From the NCBI GenBank assembly GCA_017623595.1, contig JAGAOU010000033.1:1-63711 (forward strand): 63,711 nt of DNA, given 5' to 3'. The stretch is from Clostridia bacterium (GTDB taxonomy: Bacteria; Bacillota; Clostridia; Oscillospirales; UBA644). The position numbers and the translations under genes were made by a program. The notes under the pieces are model-generated. The model was not told the origin of the DNA, made no database searches, and saw only the letters and a list, made by a program, of their open reading frames with translations. Below are positions 1 through 8,663 of this stretch, one piece after another. Position 1 is the first letter of the stretch, and each line of letters begins with the position of its first letter.

Positions 1-374
1 GGGCGATGGTTAAAGGGCAATTGGGTCAAATCACAAAGACTTCCCATGCAGCCCCCCTTGGGGTCCATGGCGCCGATGTACACCCGACGAATGCGGGCAT
101 TGATCACAGCTCCCGCGCACATGGGGCAGGGCTCCAGGGTGACATACAAATCACAATCGGACAAGCGCCATCCACCAACCGCCTTGCAGGCGCGGTGAAG
201 GGCGATCATTTCCGCATGAAGCAGGACACTTTTATCCTTTTCCCGACGGTTGTAGCCCGTAGCAATCACCTTTCCATCCCGCACAACGACAGCACCGACG
301 GGGATTTCTCCGAGGGCAGCGGCCTTTTTGGCGCAGGTAAGGGCCCGCTTCATGAATGAATCTTGACCGCTCAT
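1..374 (-). CDS. tadA: tRNA-specific adenosine deaminase TadA (partial, 3' end outside window)
   Basis: This zinc deaminase converts adenosine-34 to inosine in the tRNA wobble position. About 124 N-terminal residues are visible. They include the zinc/proton-shuttle motif HAE (after KSVLL) and the second zinc motif PCAMC, in the usual order for the cytidine/deoxycytidylate deaminase fold. The start is the ATG at 372-374, which overlaps the TGA stop of the upstream DUF1934 gene (ATGA), so the two are translationally coupled. The reading frame runs off the left edge of the window. The family call is firm; completeness cannot be judged. Confidence 0.9.
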   Translation of the reverse strand, partial: MSGQDSFMKRALTCAKKAAALGEIPVGAVVVRDGKVIATGYNRREKDKSVLLHAEMIALHRACKAVGGWRLSDCDLYVTLEPCPMCAGAVINARIRRVYIGAMDPKGGCMGSLCDLTQLPFNHR

Positions 375-784
375 TCCGAAACAACCTCGGCCACGAGATG
401 AATATCGGTCTCACTGGAAAGCATGTGATGGAAGGACATGGTATACTTCAAGTCCAGCTCTCCCCCGTTTTCTCCCATGGTGGAAGAAATTTCACGGGTG
501 GTAACATGGACGTTCATCATACGGTCATCGGAAAGACATTCTACCGTAGGTCCCTTGCGGAAATCGAACAGAACCGAATCCACTCCGTTGTCCGCCTGAA
601 CGCGGACATGGTCTTTATTTTTAATATAAAACTTCACATGGTCCCCGATTTCGGAGAGAACCTGCTCTCCGTCGAATTCCACCACATAGCCTCCCTGCTC
701 CCGACGGAAGGTTCCGTAGGTGAACAGATCGGAAAAGGGCTTTCCATCGCGGGTTGTATCCATGCGGATAATGGCTGTTTTCAT
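371..784 (-). CDS. DUF1934 (YwiB-like) beta-barrel protein
   Basis: 137 aa, matching the usual length of the DUF1934/YwiB family of small calycin-like proteins of unknown function in Firmicutes. The sequence is rich in alternating beta-strand patterns and opens MKTAIIRMDTTRDG. It has no signal peptide or membrane segment, so it is cytosolic. It lies 9 bp after murI and overlaps tadA by 4 bp inside the long minus-strand operon. No catalytic role is known. The family assignment rests on pattern recognition of the sequence and its position. Confidence 0.7.
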   Translation of the reverse strand: MKTAIIRMDTTRDGKPFSDLFTYGTFRREQGGYVVEFDGEQVLSEIGDHVKFYIKNKDHVRVQADNGVDSVLFDFRKGPTVECLSDDRMMNVHVTTREISSTMGENGGELDLKYTMSFHHMLSSETDIHLVAEVVSE

Positions 785-793
785 AAGATCCTT

Positions 794-1603
794 TCAATCG
801 TCGGTACAGAGATCCACCTTTTCGATGGCTCCGTCAATATTCCGATCAAGGAACATCCCGGCAATATGAGAAAAATTACTGACCTCGTCGCTGACATAAT
901 AGTGACGGGATCCTTCTGTCGCACAGGAAAGTTGTTCACGCTCCCGAAGAATTTCTCCCAAAGCAAGAGCAGCCTCCCGCCCCGAATCGATCAGACGAAC
1001 CTGCGGCCCGAACAGTTGACCCAACACGGGCTTCAATAAGGGATAGTGCGTACAACCGAGAATCACCGTATCCACATCTGCGGCGATCAGAGGCGCAACA
1101 TATTCCTTTGCGACCAATTCAACGATTTCTCCCTTCAGATACCCGTTTTCCACCAAAGGAACAAAGAGTGGGCAGGCCCGGGCAACAACGGAGATTTTGG
1201 GATCCACCGCCGCAATCGCCCGCTGATAGGATTGGCTCTTAACGGTGGCAGAAGTGCCGAGAATCCCGATTTTTCCGTTCTTGGTCGCCTTGCAGGCCGC
1301 CAGGGCCGTGGGCTCCACCACGCCGACAATCGGAACATCGGTCATTTTGCGAAGATCGGGCAACGCCACGGAGGAAATGGTTCCGCAGGCAACCAAAACG
1401 GCTTTCACATTTTTATCCAAAAGAAAGCGGAGATCCTGCTTGGCGAAGGTTCGAATCATCTCCTCGGAACGGGTTCCGTAGGGAACACGGGCCGTATCGC
1501 CAAAATAGACAAGATTTTCGCCGGGGAGTATCCGAATCAGCTCCCGCACCGCCGTAAGGCCGCCGAGACCGGAGTCAAACACACCGATTTGCAGTTCAGA
1601 CAT
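794..1603 (-). CDS. murI: Glutamate racemase
   Basis: 269 aa, normal length. It makes D-glutamate for peptidoglycan. The N-terminal GVFDSGLGGL motif, the YFGDTARVPYG motif and the second catalytic cysteine in LGCTHYPLL are all present. The first catalytic cysteine lies in ACGTISS, where the commoner family sequence is ACNTAS, so Asn is replaced by Gly. The start is ATG at 1601-1603, preceded by GGAGG; a longer reading frame upstream lacks a ribosome site. The start overlaps the end of prmC by 8 bp. Confidence 0.92.
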   Translation of the reverse strand: MSELQIGVFDSGLGGLTAVRELIRILPGENLVYFGDTARVPYGTRSEEMIRTFAKQDLRFLLDKNVKAVLVACGTISSVALPDLRKMTDVPIVGVVEPTALAACKATKNGKIGILGTSATVKSQSYQRAIAAVDPKISVVARACPLFVPLVENGYLKGEIVELVAKEYVAPLIAADVDTVILGCTHYPLLKPVLGQLFGPQVRLIDSGREAALALGEILREREQLSCATEGSRHYYVSDEVSNFSHIAGMFLDRNIDGAIEKVDLCTDD

Positions 1604-2444
1604 GGGAAACCTCCCTTGATTTTCGGGCGCCGACCACCCGTTCCACGCCACCGTAATCCCGCACCCGCACAGGGTTGGTCAAGCCGGCGGAGAGAAGCAT
1701 CTGCTCAATGGAATGAGCCTGGCCGATGCCGCATTCGAATAACATAACACCGTCTTCCTTCAGAAGGCGGACAAAGCGTTGGATCAAAATCCGATAAAAA
1801 AGCAATCCGTCCTCTCCCCCGTCCAGCGCCGTGATCGGCTCCTGCCGCACATCGGCCCCAAGGGAAGAAATTTCCCCGGAAGGAATATAAGGAGGATTGG
1901 AGAGAATCATATCATAGGTCCCATCAATGTGGTCGGTCAGCACATCCGCCTGCAAAAGACGGGCCGAAGGACAGATACGAGCGGCATTCTCCCGAAGCAG
2001 GGAAAACACATCGTCAAACTTCTCCACCTCCGTCACAAAAACCTGCCGTTCTGCGCCGAGGGTAAGTCCGATGCATCCTGTACCGGCACAGAGATCGAGG
2101 ATCTCGTCTCCCTGCTTCAGGTAGTGCAGGGCGGTGTCGATCAGAATCTCCGTATCAAATCGGGGAATCAGAACGCCGGGGCGAACCACAAAGGAGCGTC
2201 CGTAAAAATCCGCCGCACCAAGCAGATATTGCAGGGGTTCTCCCCCAACACGGCGGTCAACAAGAGCACAAAGCGCACGTTCCTGTTCCACAGAAGGGAG
2301 GGGAAGGGCATCGGTCAACTGAAGCAGAAGAAAACGATCCGCAGGGATTCCGACGGCATATTCCGCCATCAGAGCAAGTTCCCGCCGCGGATCGGAGGAG
2401 GTCTGCGAAAGGCGCTTAAGAAGCGCATCGTAACAATGGTTCAT
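1596..2444 (-). CDS. prmC: Peptide chain release factor N5-glutamine methyltransferase
   Basis: 282 aa, the usual size. It methylates the GGQ glutamine of release factors RF1 and RF2. An N-terminal helical domain precedes the SAM-binding motif DLCAGTGCIGL (a D-x-C/G-x-G-x-G pattern) and the signature NPPYIP. The start at 2442-2444 is an ATGA overlap with the DUF1385 stop; a longer in-frame extension runs antisense to conserved DUF1385 sequence and was rejected. In many Firmicutes prmC follows a DUF1385 gene and prfA; prfA is not here. Confidence 0.93.
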   Translation of the reverse strand: MNHCYDALLKRLSQTSSDPRRELALMAEYAVGIPADRFLLLQLTDALPLPSVEQERALCALVDRRVGGEPLQYLLGAADFYGRSFVVRPGVLIPRFDTEILIDTALHYLKQGDEILDLCAGTGCIGLTLGAERQVFVTEVEKFDDVFSLLRENAARICPSARLLQADVLTDHIDGTYDMILSNPPYIPSGEISSLGADVRQEPITALDGGEDGLLFYRILIQRFVRLLKEDGVMLFECGIGQAHSIEQMLLSAGLTNPVRVRDYGGVERVVGARKSREVSHV

Positions 2445-3403
2445 TTCTCTTTTTTCTTGAAGGCGATGGAATAATCCACCTCGCCGTTTTCGTTGGTCAG
2501 AGCCGCATTGACCGCCACAACCGCAACCTCGATCTGAGCATCGGTGGGCTCGGCGGTGGTGATCTTCTGCATCAGCTTCCCGGGGGCAGCGATGATGCGG
2601 GTCAACAGGTTGGTGTGCCGTCCCGTCCACTGCTGAAGCTCAAAGGTACAGCCCGCCACAAGAGGAAGGCAGAGCAAATGGATCCCGAGACGCAAAATGC
2701 CCTCCACGCCATAGGGAAAAATCAGAGGAAGAATGAAGGCATGAAGCAACGAAAAGAACAAAATGGAAAAGAGAAAAACCAGAAAAATGAAGCTGGTTCC
2801 GCAACGGGGATGGAGACGGGACATGCCGCGAATGTTCTCCACGGTCAGTTCCTTACCCGCTTCCACGGCGAAAATGGTCTTATGCTCGGCACCGTGGTAG
2901 CGATAAAGGTCCTTGATATCCTTCATCAGAGAGGTGGCAAGCACATAGCAGATAAACAGAGCAATGCGGATGATTCCTTCCAGAAGAATGCGGACCCATT
3001 CCATGTTTTCACGGATGGTTTGAGGAAGCAGACTCCCGATCCATTGAGGCAGGAACATGAACAGTCCCACCGCAAGGGCAATGCCAAGGACCAAGGACAG
3101 GACCATCACAAGCCCCGAAACCCATTTATTTCCGTTTGTTTCCTCTTCCAGTCCCGACAATTCGGCGGAACGCATGAGGGATTTATATCCGACGACAAGA
3201 CTTTCCACGAAGGCAACACAGCCGCGCAAAATGGGAATCCGAAGGAATTTGACCCGTTCACGAACCGACTTTGCCTGCATTTCCTCAGTGACGATCTCCC
3301 CGTCGGGAGTACGGACGGCAAGAACCGAACGAAGGGGGGATTTCATCATAATCCCCTCCATCACGGCCTGTCCGCCCACGGCGGCATATTGGTGTTTGGA
3401 CAT
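2441..3403 (-). CDS. DUF1385 (YqhQ-like) membrane protein
   Basis: 320 aa, close to Bacillus YqhQ. It opens with the conserved GGQAVMEGIMM region and has GAEHKTIFAVE and HPRCGTSFIFLV in the middle, with several hydrophobic membrane segments between about residues 90 and 260. The function of the family is unknown. It commonly sits next to prmC, as here, with a 4-bp overlap. The C-terminal tail is polar and charged. Confidence 0.85.
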   Translation of the reverse strand: MSKHQYAAVGGQAVMEGIMMKSPLRSVLAVRTPDGEIVTEEMQAKSVRERVKFLRIPILRGCVAFVESLVVGYKSLMRSAELSGLEEETNGNKWVSGLVMVLSLVLGIALAVGLFMFLPQWIGSLLPQTIRENMEWVRILLEGIIRIALFICYVLATSLMKDIKDLYRYHGAEHKTIFAVEAGKELTVENIRGMSRLHPRCGTSFIFLVFLFSILFFSLLHAFILPLIFPYGVEGILRLGIHLLCLPLVAGCTFELQQWTGRHTNLLTRIIAAPGKLMQKITTAEPTDAQIEVAVVAVNAALTNENGEVDYSIAFKKKEK

Positions 3404-3424
3404 GAATATTTCCTTTACAGCCGA

Positions 3425-5080
3425 TTATTCGGCAGAGATGATGAAGTAGTACACGGGCTGACCGCCGTTGATCAGATTGATCTCGGCATCGGGCAGTTTT
3501 TCCTGCATAATGGCCTGCATGGCTTCCGCTTCGGATTCGGAGACACCCTCACCGTAGAAGAGCATGACGGAATAGGCTTCTTTGATGTCATCGCAGAGGT
3601 TTGCCATACATTCCTCGCGGGAATCGGTCACATAGCGGACCTTATTTTCCACCAGACCGAGGATCTGATTTTCTTTAATCTCACGGTTATCAAAGGTGGA
3701 ATCGTGAGCCGCAAAGGTCATGGAGAGAGAAGAAACCGAGGTCATCGCCTCTTTCATAGCCTCCACGTTTTCTTCCACCTCAGCATCGGGGTTGAAGGCC
3801 AGCATTGCATTGATGCCCTGGGGCAGAGAAACCGAACGCAGAACCTCAACGTGCTTATCCTCCACAAGCAGCGCCGCCTGAACGGCAACCATGTAGATAT
3901 TGCTGTTATTGGGAAGCACGATAACATTTTCGGCGGGGGTCATGCGGATGGCCTTCAGCATATCCTCGGTGGAGGGGTTCATTGTCTGACCGCCGATCAC
4001 CATTTGATCTGCACCCAAATCACGGAAGGCAGAAACCATACCTTCCCCGGAGGCAACGGCCACAAAGCCGTATTTCTTCTCGGGAGCGGCATCGGTGGGT
4101 TCCTCCGCAGGTGCGGCAGGAGCCTCAACAGCGGCACCGGAAGAAAGGGAGGAGTGCTGTTCTCTCATATTCTCGATCTTGACGGTCAGAAGAGAACCGA
4201 ACTTCAACGCCTCGGAAAGCACCTTGCCGGGATCGGAAGTATGAACGTGCAGCTTGATGATGTCGGTATCGTCCACAAACACGGCACTGTCCCCTGCGCC
4301 GAGAACAAACTTGTGCAGGGATTCGGCCTTGCCTTCGCCCAAATATTTTTCGTCCTTCCCGACGATGCACTCGGTACAGTAGGGGAAGACGATGTCTTCG
4401 GTATTGAACTGTTCAAAGGGAGAAGCGGGTTCTTCTTCCTTAGCGGCACCGGCATCGGCCAACACCACGGGATTGCCCTGCAGATAGCGGACCATACCCT
4501 CAAAAATAACCACAAGACCGCGTCCGCCTGCGTCCACCAATCCTGCCTGCTTCAAAACGGGAAGCATTTCGGGGGTCTTCGCCAGAGTATCCTCGGCAAC
4601 AGAGAGAACATAGGGCATAAAGTCTTCCACGCGACCCTTATATTCCTCTGCCTTTTCCAAAGCCTTCTCCGCAGAGACACGCATAACGGTAAGAATGGTA
4701 CCCTCAGTGGGCTTCATAACCGACTTGTAGGCGGCATCCACACCCCGCTTGAAGGCGGCGGCCAGCTCGGGGGTATCCACCGTTTCCTTGCCCTTGAATT
4801 CCTTGGAAATTCCGCGGAAGAAGAGGGAAAGGATAACGCCGGAGTTCCCGCGGGCACCCCGCAGAAGCATGCCTGCAACCTTGTCGGCGCACTGCCCCAC
4901 ATTACCGGTAAAGGAGGGCAGGTCACTGCGGACTGCGCCCATGGTCAGGCTCATATTGATTCCCGTATCGCCGTCGGGCACGGGAAACACGTTCAGGCGA
5001 TTGATGTTATCCTTTTCGTTTGCCAAATTATTGGCACCGGAAATCACCATATCGCGGTAAGAAGTTCCGTTTATAATCAT
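3425..5080 (-). CDS. DAK2-domain fatty acid kinase-like protein (FakA/YloV family)
   Basis: 551 aa, the same length class as Bacillus YloV and Staphylococcus FakA. The N-terminal DhaL-type kinase domain shows FPVPDGDTGINM, the magnesium/ATP aspartate motif. The middle and C-terminal domains are those that cooperate with DegV/FakB fatty-acid-binding proteins to phosphorylate fatty acids. The start chosen is ATG at 5078-5080 with GGAAA upstream; a TTG two codons earlier is less likely. It lies 29 bp after the Asp23 gene, the usual pairing in Firmicutes. No degV/fakB is in the window. Confidence 0.88.
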   Translation of the reverse strand: MIINGTSYRDMVISGANNLANEKDNINRLNVFPVPDGDTGINMSLTMGAVRSDLPSFTGNVGQCADKVAGMLLRGARGNSGVILSLFFRGISKEFKGKETVDTPELAAAFKRGVDAAYKSVMKPTEGTILTVMRVSAEKALEKAEEYKGRVEDFMPYVLSVAEDTLAKTPEMLPVLKQAGLVDAGGRGLVVIFEGMVRYLQGNPVVLADAGAAKEEEPASPFEQFNTEDIVFPYCTECIVGKDEKYLGEGKAESLHKFVLGAGDSAVFVDDTDIIKLHVHTSDPGKVLSEALKFGSLLTVKIENMREQHSSLSSGAAVEAPAAPAEEPTDAAPEKKYGFVAVASGEGMVSAFRDLGADQMVIGGQTMNPSTEDMLKAIRMTPAENVIVLPNNSNIYMVAVQAALLVEDKHVEVLRSVSLPQGINAMLAFNPDAEVEENVEAMKEAMTSVSSLSMTFAAHDSTFDNREIKENQILGLVENKVRYVTDSREECMANLCDDIKEAYSVMLFYGEGVSESEAEAMQAIMQEKLPDAEINLINGGQPVYYFIISAE

Positions 5081-5109
5081 AATCAATTTCCTTTTCGTAC
5101 ATTTCGGGG

Positions 5110-5460
5110 TTATTTTGTGATGATAGAATCCACAAACACGCTCACTCTATCCACGGGGAACCCGATGTACTCAGAAACAGAATAGGTGATCTTATGCGCG
5201 ATACTTTCGGTGATAGCGGGAATGTTCACACCGTACACCACAGCAATATGGATATCGATAGCAAGACGGTTGTTCTTGGTATAGACGCGAACGCCTTTAT
5301 CCTTGCGGTTCTTTTTCAAGAAGCCGAAGATCTGCTCAGACATATTTTTCGCCTTCATCTCCGCAATTCCGAAACAACCGGATGCAACGATGGAAGCAAT
5401 TCCTGCGATAACAGAATCATCCACGGTAATAAAACCGCGTTCGTTTTTCAATTTCAGCAT
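5110..5460 (-). CDS. Asp23/Gls24 family envelope stress protein
   Basis: 116 aa. The typical Asp23 start is present (GFITVDDSVIAGIAS), followed by the ADIAVVYG-like strand (IDIHIAVVYG). ATG at 5458-5460 has a strong GGAGG 6 bp upstream, which rules out a longer frame. In Firmicutes Asp23-like proteins are membrane-associated and the gene precedes the fakA/yloV kinase, as here. It is the first gene of the minus-strand housekeeping operon, with a recognisable promoter at 5519-5547. Confidence 0.88.
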   Translation of the reverse strand: MLKLKNERGFITVDDSVIAGIASIVASGCFGIAEMKAKNMSEQIFGFLKKNRKDKGVRVYTKNNRLAIDIHIAVVYGVNIPAITESIAHKITYSVSEYIGFPVDRVSVFVDSIITK

Positions 5461-5518
5461 ATCAAACCTCCGTAATAGATCCTCCCGCATATGTGGGACG
5501 AGTATTATTCTATATACT

Positions 5519-5547
5519 ATAATACACTATGATGAAAGTTTTTACAA
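5519..5547 (-). promoter_or_regulatory. Sigma-A type promoter of the Asp23-fakA-murI operon
   Basis: Reading the minus strand: TTGTAA, a 17-bp spacer, then TATTAT, about 60 bp upstream of the Asp23 start. Both boxes are near consensus. Confidence 0.6.
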
Positions 5548-5613
5548 GAGTATTTCCCTTTTGTTTGCCGAAATTTACGATTTTTGTACCATTTCACCGT
5601 TATTTCCCCCAAA

Positions 5614-5916
5614 TCAGTCGGTAAAAAGAAGGGCGGCAAGGATGATCAGAATCAAAGGATCGTCCCGATCCGACTCATTGAAAAGCAAAAAGAGCAAACC
5701 GAGGATCAGAAGATCATCCTCCTTCACACGGGAAAGAAGAGATCTGACCCCACCGAAAAGAGAAGAGGAAAGCGCAGAAGCTGCGGCAGACTCCAACGGC
5801 GGATCCTCCTGTTTGTGAGGGGGTGACGCAGAGGCACGAGCGTAGGCACTGCGGGCTTCCCTCTCGGCTTTGGCACGACGCATGCGGTATTCGGCATCGG
5901 ACACAGAAGTATACAC
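5614..5916 (-). CDS. Small hypothetical protein with hydrophobic C-terminus
   Basis: 100 aa, GTG start with AAAGGAG 7 bp upstream. The first half is Arg/Ala/Glu-rich. The second half ends in a strongly hydrophobic Leu/Ile block broken by an acidic NESDRDDP turn, possibly two short membrane or hairpin segments. I do not recognise the family with confidence; similar small proteins occur in Oscillospirales. A terminator hairpin ends about 15 bp before the start codon, so expression probably needs read-through. Confidence 0.6.
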   Translation of the reverse strand: MYTSVSDAEYRMRRAKAEREARSAYARASASPPHKQEDPPLESAAASALSSSLFGGVRSLLSRVKEDDLLILGLLFLLFNESDRDDPLILIILAALLFTD

Positions 5917-5930
5917 GGCAGACTCCTTTC

Positions 5931-5966
5931 AAAAAAAAAGAGACCGTTCCACAAAGTTGAACGGTC
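5931..5966 (-). terminator. Intrinsic terminator between two small minus-strand genes
   Basis: Minus-strand stem GACCGTTC/GAACGGTC (5959-5966 with 5942-5949) followed by a run of nine T. It lies directly before the ribosome site of the 5614-5916 gene. Confidence 0.75.
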
Positions 5967-5975
5967 CGGAACAGA

Positions 5976-6305
5976 TTAACGAAGATTGGAGAGCATATCG
6001 ATCACTCGGATTGCTTTTATAGCGCGGTCGATCTTTCCCGCACGGGAGGATCGGAGATAGGGACGCACCGCATTGAGAAGAGCCATTTCACGGCTGTGCC
6101 CTCCTCCGGAAGAGGACAGTCCCGAAAGCAGACCCGTCAAATCGGCATTGTCGGACGGAACAGAGGGAAGTCCTTCTGCGGGAACCGCATCGGAGGGCTC
6201 GGAAGAATCCTCCGAGGAGGCCAGGGATGAGGCTATCTGACGGATTTTTTGCGCCGATTCGGGATTGGACAAAAGCTCAGACACCTTGGAAAAAAGATCG
6301 GGCAT
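5976..6305 (-). CDS. Small hypothetical protein (helical, low-complexity middle)
   Basis: 109 aa. ATG at 6303-6305 has GGAGG 7 bp upstream. An N-terminal amphipathic helix, a Ser/Pro/Asp-rich linker (about residues 30-60) and a basic C-terminal helical part (ALLNAVRPYLRSSRAGKID) are visible. The last segment resembles small clostridial proteins with an alpha-helical RPYL..R..KIDKAIK pattern, of unknown function. It lies 14 bp downstream of the 85-aa gene in the same direction. Confidence 0.65.
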   Translation of the reverse strand: MPDLFSKVSELLSNPESAQKIRQIASSLASSEDSSEPSDAVPAEGLPSVPSDNADLTGLLSGLSSSGGGHSREMALLNAVRPYLRSSRAGKIDRAIKAIRVIDMLSNLR

Positions 6306-6319
6306 ATCTCAACCTCCGT

Positions 6320-6577
6320 TCAGGGAATTTTCTTCAGAAATTCATGCAACGCGTTCTTCCCCTGGGAAGAGCCAAGAACCCTGCGCAACAGATTGGGATC
6401 GTTGAGCACCTGATTGACCACCGCCCAATCCTTGGGGCTCAGAGAAGCGGTCAACTGATTCAACGAACCCCGATCCCGTGCAAGGCGCTCGATTTTGGCC
6501 GCATCCTCGGAGGAAAGGTTCCGACGGGCGGCATCCACGGCACGGTCTACGGCGGCTTTGTTGGGAACATCGGACAT
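6320..6577 (-). CDS. Small hypothetical protein
   Basis: 85 aa, predicted mostly helical and charged, cytosolic. The ATG at 6575-6577 was chosen over an in-frame GTG three codons upstream, which would sit on top of the AAAGG ribosome site. It is the first gene of a three-gene small-protein run (6577 to 5614). No family recognised. Confidence 0.6.
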   Translation of the reverse strand: MSDVPNKAAVDRAVDAARRNLSSEDAAKIERLARDRGSLNQLTASLSPKDWAVVNQVLNDPNLLRRVLGSSQGKNALHEFLKKIP

Positions 6578-6627
6578 AAGAGTCACACCTTTCGGAATTT
6601 TTTGTCTCGATTCATACTATGAAGGCA

Positions 6628-6656
6628 TTGACTTTTTTGCCAATCCGATGTATAAT
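6628..6656 (+). promoter_or_regulatory. Sigma-A promoter for the yfcE-like gene
   Basis: TTGACT, a 17-bp spacer and a perfect TATAAT, 27 bp upstream of the TTG start. Confidence 0.75.
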
Positions 6657-6682
6657 AAAAGAAAAAACAACGGAGGCAACCC

Positions 6683-7147
6683 TTGAAGATCCTTATTCTG
6701 TCCGATACCCACGGCGAAATTTCCGCCGCGGAACGAATCATCCGTTGGGAAAAGCCCGATCAGGTCATCCATCTTGGGGACTGCATTCGGGACGCAGAGG
6801 ACCTGGAACGTCCTTTCCCCTATTTACCAATATGCAAGGTTCCGGGAAACAATGACTGGTTTACCGATTGTCCCAAGGAAAAAACCGTCCGCTTCGGAGA
6901 CACAAACGTATTTCTCTGTCACGGACATACCACAGGGGTCAAGGGCGGCCCCCACCTGCAGATCACCCGCGCCCTGCAGACCGGCGCTACCGTGTCCCTC
7001 TTCGGACACACCCACACCCCCTATCTGGAGGAAGAAAGCGGCGTTCTGCTGATCAACCCGGGATCGATCACCTACAAGGGAACCTATGCTCTGTTGTGGA
7101 TCATCCCCGGAGAAAAACCGAAAGCCGAGATCAAATACGACCGATAA
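6683..7147 (+). CDS. YfcE/MJ0936-type metallophosphodiesterase
   Basis: 154 aa. It carries the calcineurin-like metal-binding signature in order: SDTHGE, HLGDCI, PGNND, CHGH and GHTHTP. It is a likely cytosolic manganese-dependent phosphodiesterase of the YfcE class; the substrate is unknown. The start is TTG at 6683 with GGAGG 6 bp upstream; no ATG fits. The downstream gene follows after 14 bp, suggesting co-transcription. Confidence 0.9.
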   Translation: MKILILSDTHGEISAAERIIRWEKPDQVIHLGDCIRDAEDLERPFPYLPICKVPGNNDWFTDCPKEKTVRFGDTNVFLCHGHTTGVKGGPHLQITRALQTGATVSLFGHTHTPYLEEESGVLLINPGSITYKGTYALLWIIPGEKPKAEIKYDR

Positions 7148-7161
7148 AAAAGGAGAAAACT

Positions 7162-8331
7162 ATGCTGAATTTTGAATTTTGCAGTCCCACTCATTTTGTG
7201 TTCGGAAAAGACACCGAAGCCAAAACCGGCGCCCTTGTCAAGCAATACGGCGGCACCAAAGTGCTGATCCATTACGGCGGCGGAAGTGCCGTGCGAAGCG
7301 GACTTCTCGACCGGGTCGAAAAATCTTTGACAGAGGAAGGTATCCTTTTTGAAACCCTGGGCGGCGTTCAACCAAACCCCAGAAGCAGCCTTGTCTATGA
7401 AGGCATCGATCTTTGCCGCAAGACGGGAGTGGATTTCATTCTCGCCGTCGGAGGCGGCAGCGTCATCGACTCGGCCAAGGCCATCGCTGCAGGGGTTCTG
7501 ATCGACGGAGACTTCTGGCAATATTGGGAAACCAAGACTCCCGTCCCCGCCTCCCTTCCCATCGGAACGGTGCTGACCATTCCCGCCGCAGGAAGCGAAT
7601 CCTCCCACAACAGTGTCATCACCAACGAAAAGACCATGGTCAAACGGGGAACCACGGGGCAATGCCTGCGCCCTAAGTTCTCGGTGCTCAATCCCGAGCT
7701 GACCTTTACCCTGCCCGCATGGCAGACCGCCAGCGGCGCATCGGATATTATTGCCCATGTCCTTGAGCGTTATTTCACCAATACCGAAGATGTGGAAGTC
7801 ACCGACCGTCTTTGCGAGGCCTTGTTGCTGACGATGGTTCATGAGACACCCCGTGTTATCGAAAATCCCACCTGCTATGAGGCCCGTGCAAATATCATGT
7901 GGGCAGGGGCATTGGCCCACAACAACGTGGTCGGCGTGGGACGGGAGCAAGACTGGGCGACCCATGCGTTGGAGCATGAGCTCTCCGCCCTGCGGGACGT
8001 GACCCACGGGGCAGGACTTGCAGTGCTCTTCCCCGCATGGATGGAAAAGGCTTTACCTCATAATCCCAAGCTTTTTGCAAAGATGGCCACCCGTATTTTC
8101 GGCATCGAAAACACGGGAGACGATACCGAAACGGGACGTCTCGGCATCTGCGCATGGAGAGACTTTTTCCATACCATCGGCATGCCCTCCACCCTGCGGG
8201 AATTGGGCATGAAGGAAGAGGATCTTCCCTATATGGCAAACCGTTTGATGCTGAAAAAGGACGGCACCTTCGGCAACTTTATCCCTCTCACTCCCGCCGA
8301 TGCGGAAGAAATTTACCGCGCCTGCTTTTAA
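7162..8331 (+). CDS. Iron-containing alcohol dehydrogenase (BdhA/YqhD-like)
   Basis: 389 aa, normal for NAD(P)H-dependent butanol-type dehydrogenases. It opens with NFEFCSPTHFVFGKDT. The cofactor-binding GGGSVID motif and the metal-ligand helices containing DIIAHVLERYF and THGAGLAVLFPAWM are all present. It reduces aldehydes during fermentation. AAGGAG precedes the ATG. Its own terminator follows at 8356-8390. Confidence 0.92.
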   Translation: MLNFEFCSPTHFVFGKDTEAKTGALVKQYGGTKVLIHYGGGSAVRSGLLDRVEKSLTEEGILFETLGGVQPNPRSSLVYEGIDLCRKTGVDFILAVGGGSVIDSAKAIAAGVLIDGDFWQYWETKTPVPASLPIGTVLTIPAAGSESSHNSVITNEKTMVKRGTTGQCLRPKFSVLNPELTFTLPAWQTASGASDIIAHVLERYFTNTEDVEVTDRLCEALLLTMVHETPRVIENPTCYEARANIMWAGALAHNNVVGVGREQDWATHALEHELSALRDVTHGAGLAVLFPAWMEKALPHNPKLFAKMATRIFGIENTGDDTETGRLGICAWRDFFHTIGMPSTLRELGMKEEDLPYMANRLMLKKDGTFGNFIPLTPADAEEIYRACF

Positions 8332-8355
8332 AAATTTAAATACAACAAAAATGCA

Positions 8356-8397
8356 AAAAAATACGCCGATTGGTCTTCGGCGTATTTTTTTCCCGAT
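8356..8397 (+). terminator. Intrinsic terminator after the alcohol dehydrogenase
   Basis: Perfect 14-bp stem (8356-8369 with 8377-8390, 7-nt loop) whose right arm runs into a T-run. The A-rich left flank would let it act on both strands. Confidence 0.9.
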
Positions 8398-8430
8398 TTT
8401 CCGCAAAATAACGCCAAAGGAGGATGAACA

Positions 8431-8547
8431 ATGATTACCTTTTTCGTCCAAAATGCCTCTTCCTTTCTTGCTATGGGAGTGGCGGCGCTGATTGCTTTGC
8501 TTCTACGTGCCGCTGCCCTTAGGTACGCACAAAGGGACGAGGAATAA
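8431..8547 (+). CDS. 38-aa single-pass membrane peptide
   Basis: An ATG with a strong AAAGGAGG site opens a 38-codon frame. It has a polar N-terminus, one hydrophobic helix (AMGVAALIALLLRAAALRYA) and a charged tail QRDEE. Arg within the helix and the basic/acidic tail fit a small membrane protein with the C-terminus inside. No family recognised. It is flanked by the adh terminator and a weak hairpin (about 8551-8585). Confidence 0.5.
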   Translation: MITFFVQNASSFLAMGVAALIALLLRAAALRYAQRDEE

Positions 8548-8619
8548 AAAACTGCGGCGGTTGCAATAGATACCGTCGCCTTGTTTTAACAAAAAAAATC
8601 CTCTTCGTCTTCAGAAAAC

Positions 8620-8636
8620 TACAACTTTAAGTTGTA
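8620..8636. promoter_or_regulatory. Palindromic operator candidate before the XRE-kinase gene
   Basis: Perfect 8-bp inverted repeat with a 1-nt centre (TACAACTT-T-AAGTTGTA), 28 bp upstream of the -35 box. A plausible binding site for the HTH domain encoded just downstream; this is inference. Confidence 0.45.
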
Positions 8637-8663
8637 AAATTTCGAACAACAACTAAAAACCGC

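Noticed and set aside
2615..5185. An 856-codon plus-strand frame over the DUF1385 and FakA-like genes
   Set aside because: It is His/Gly-rich antisense sequence covering three well-recognised minus-strand genes.
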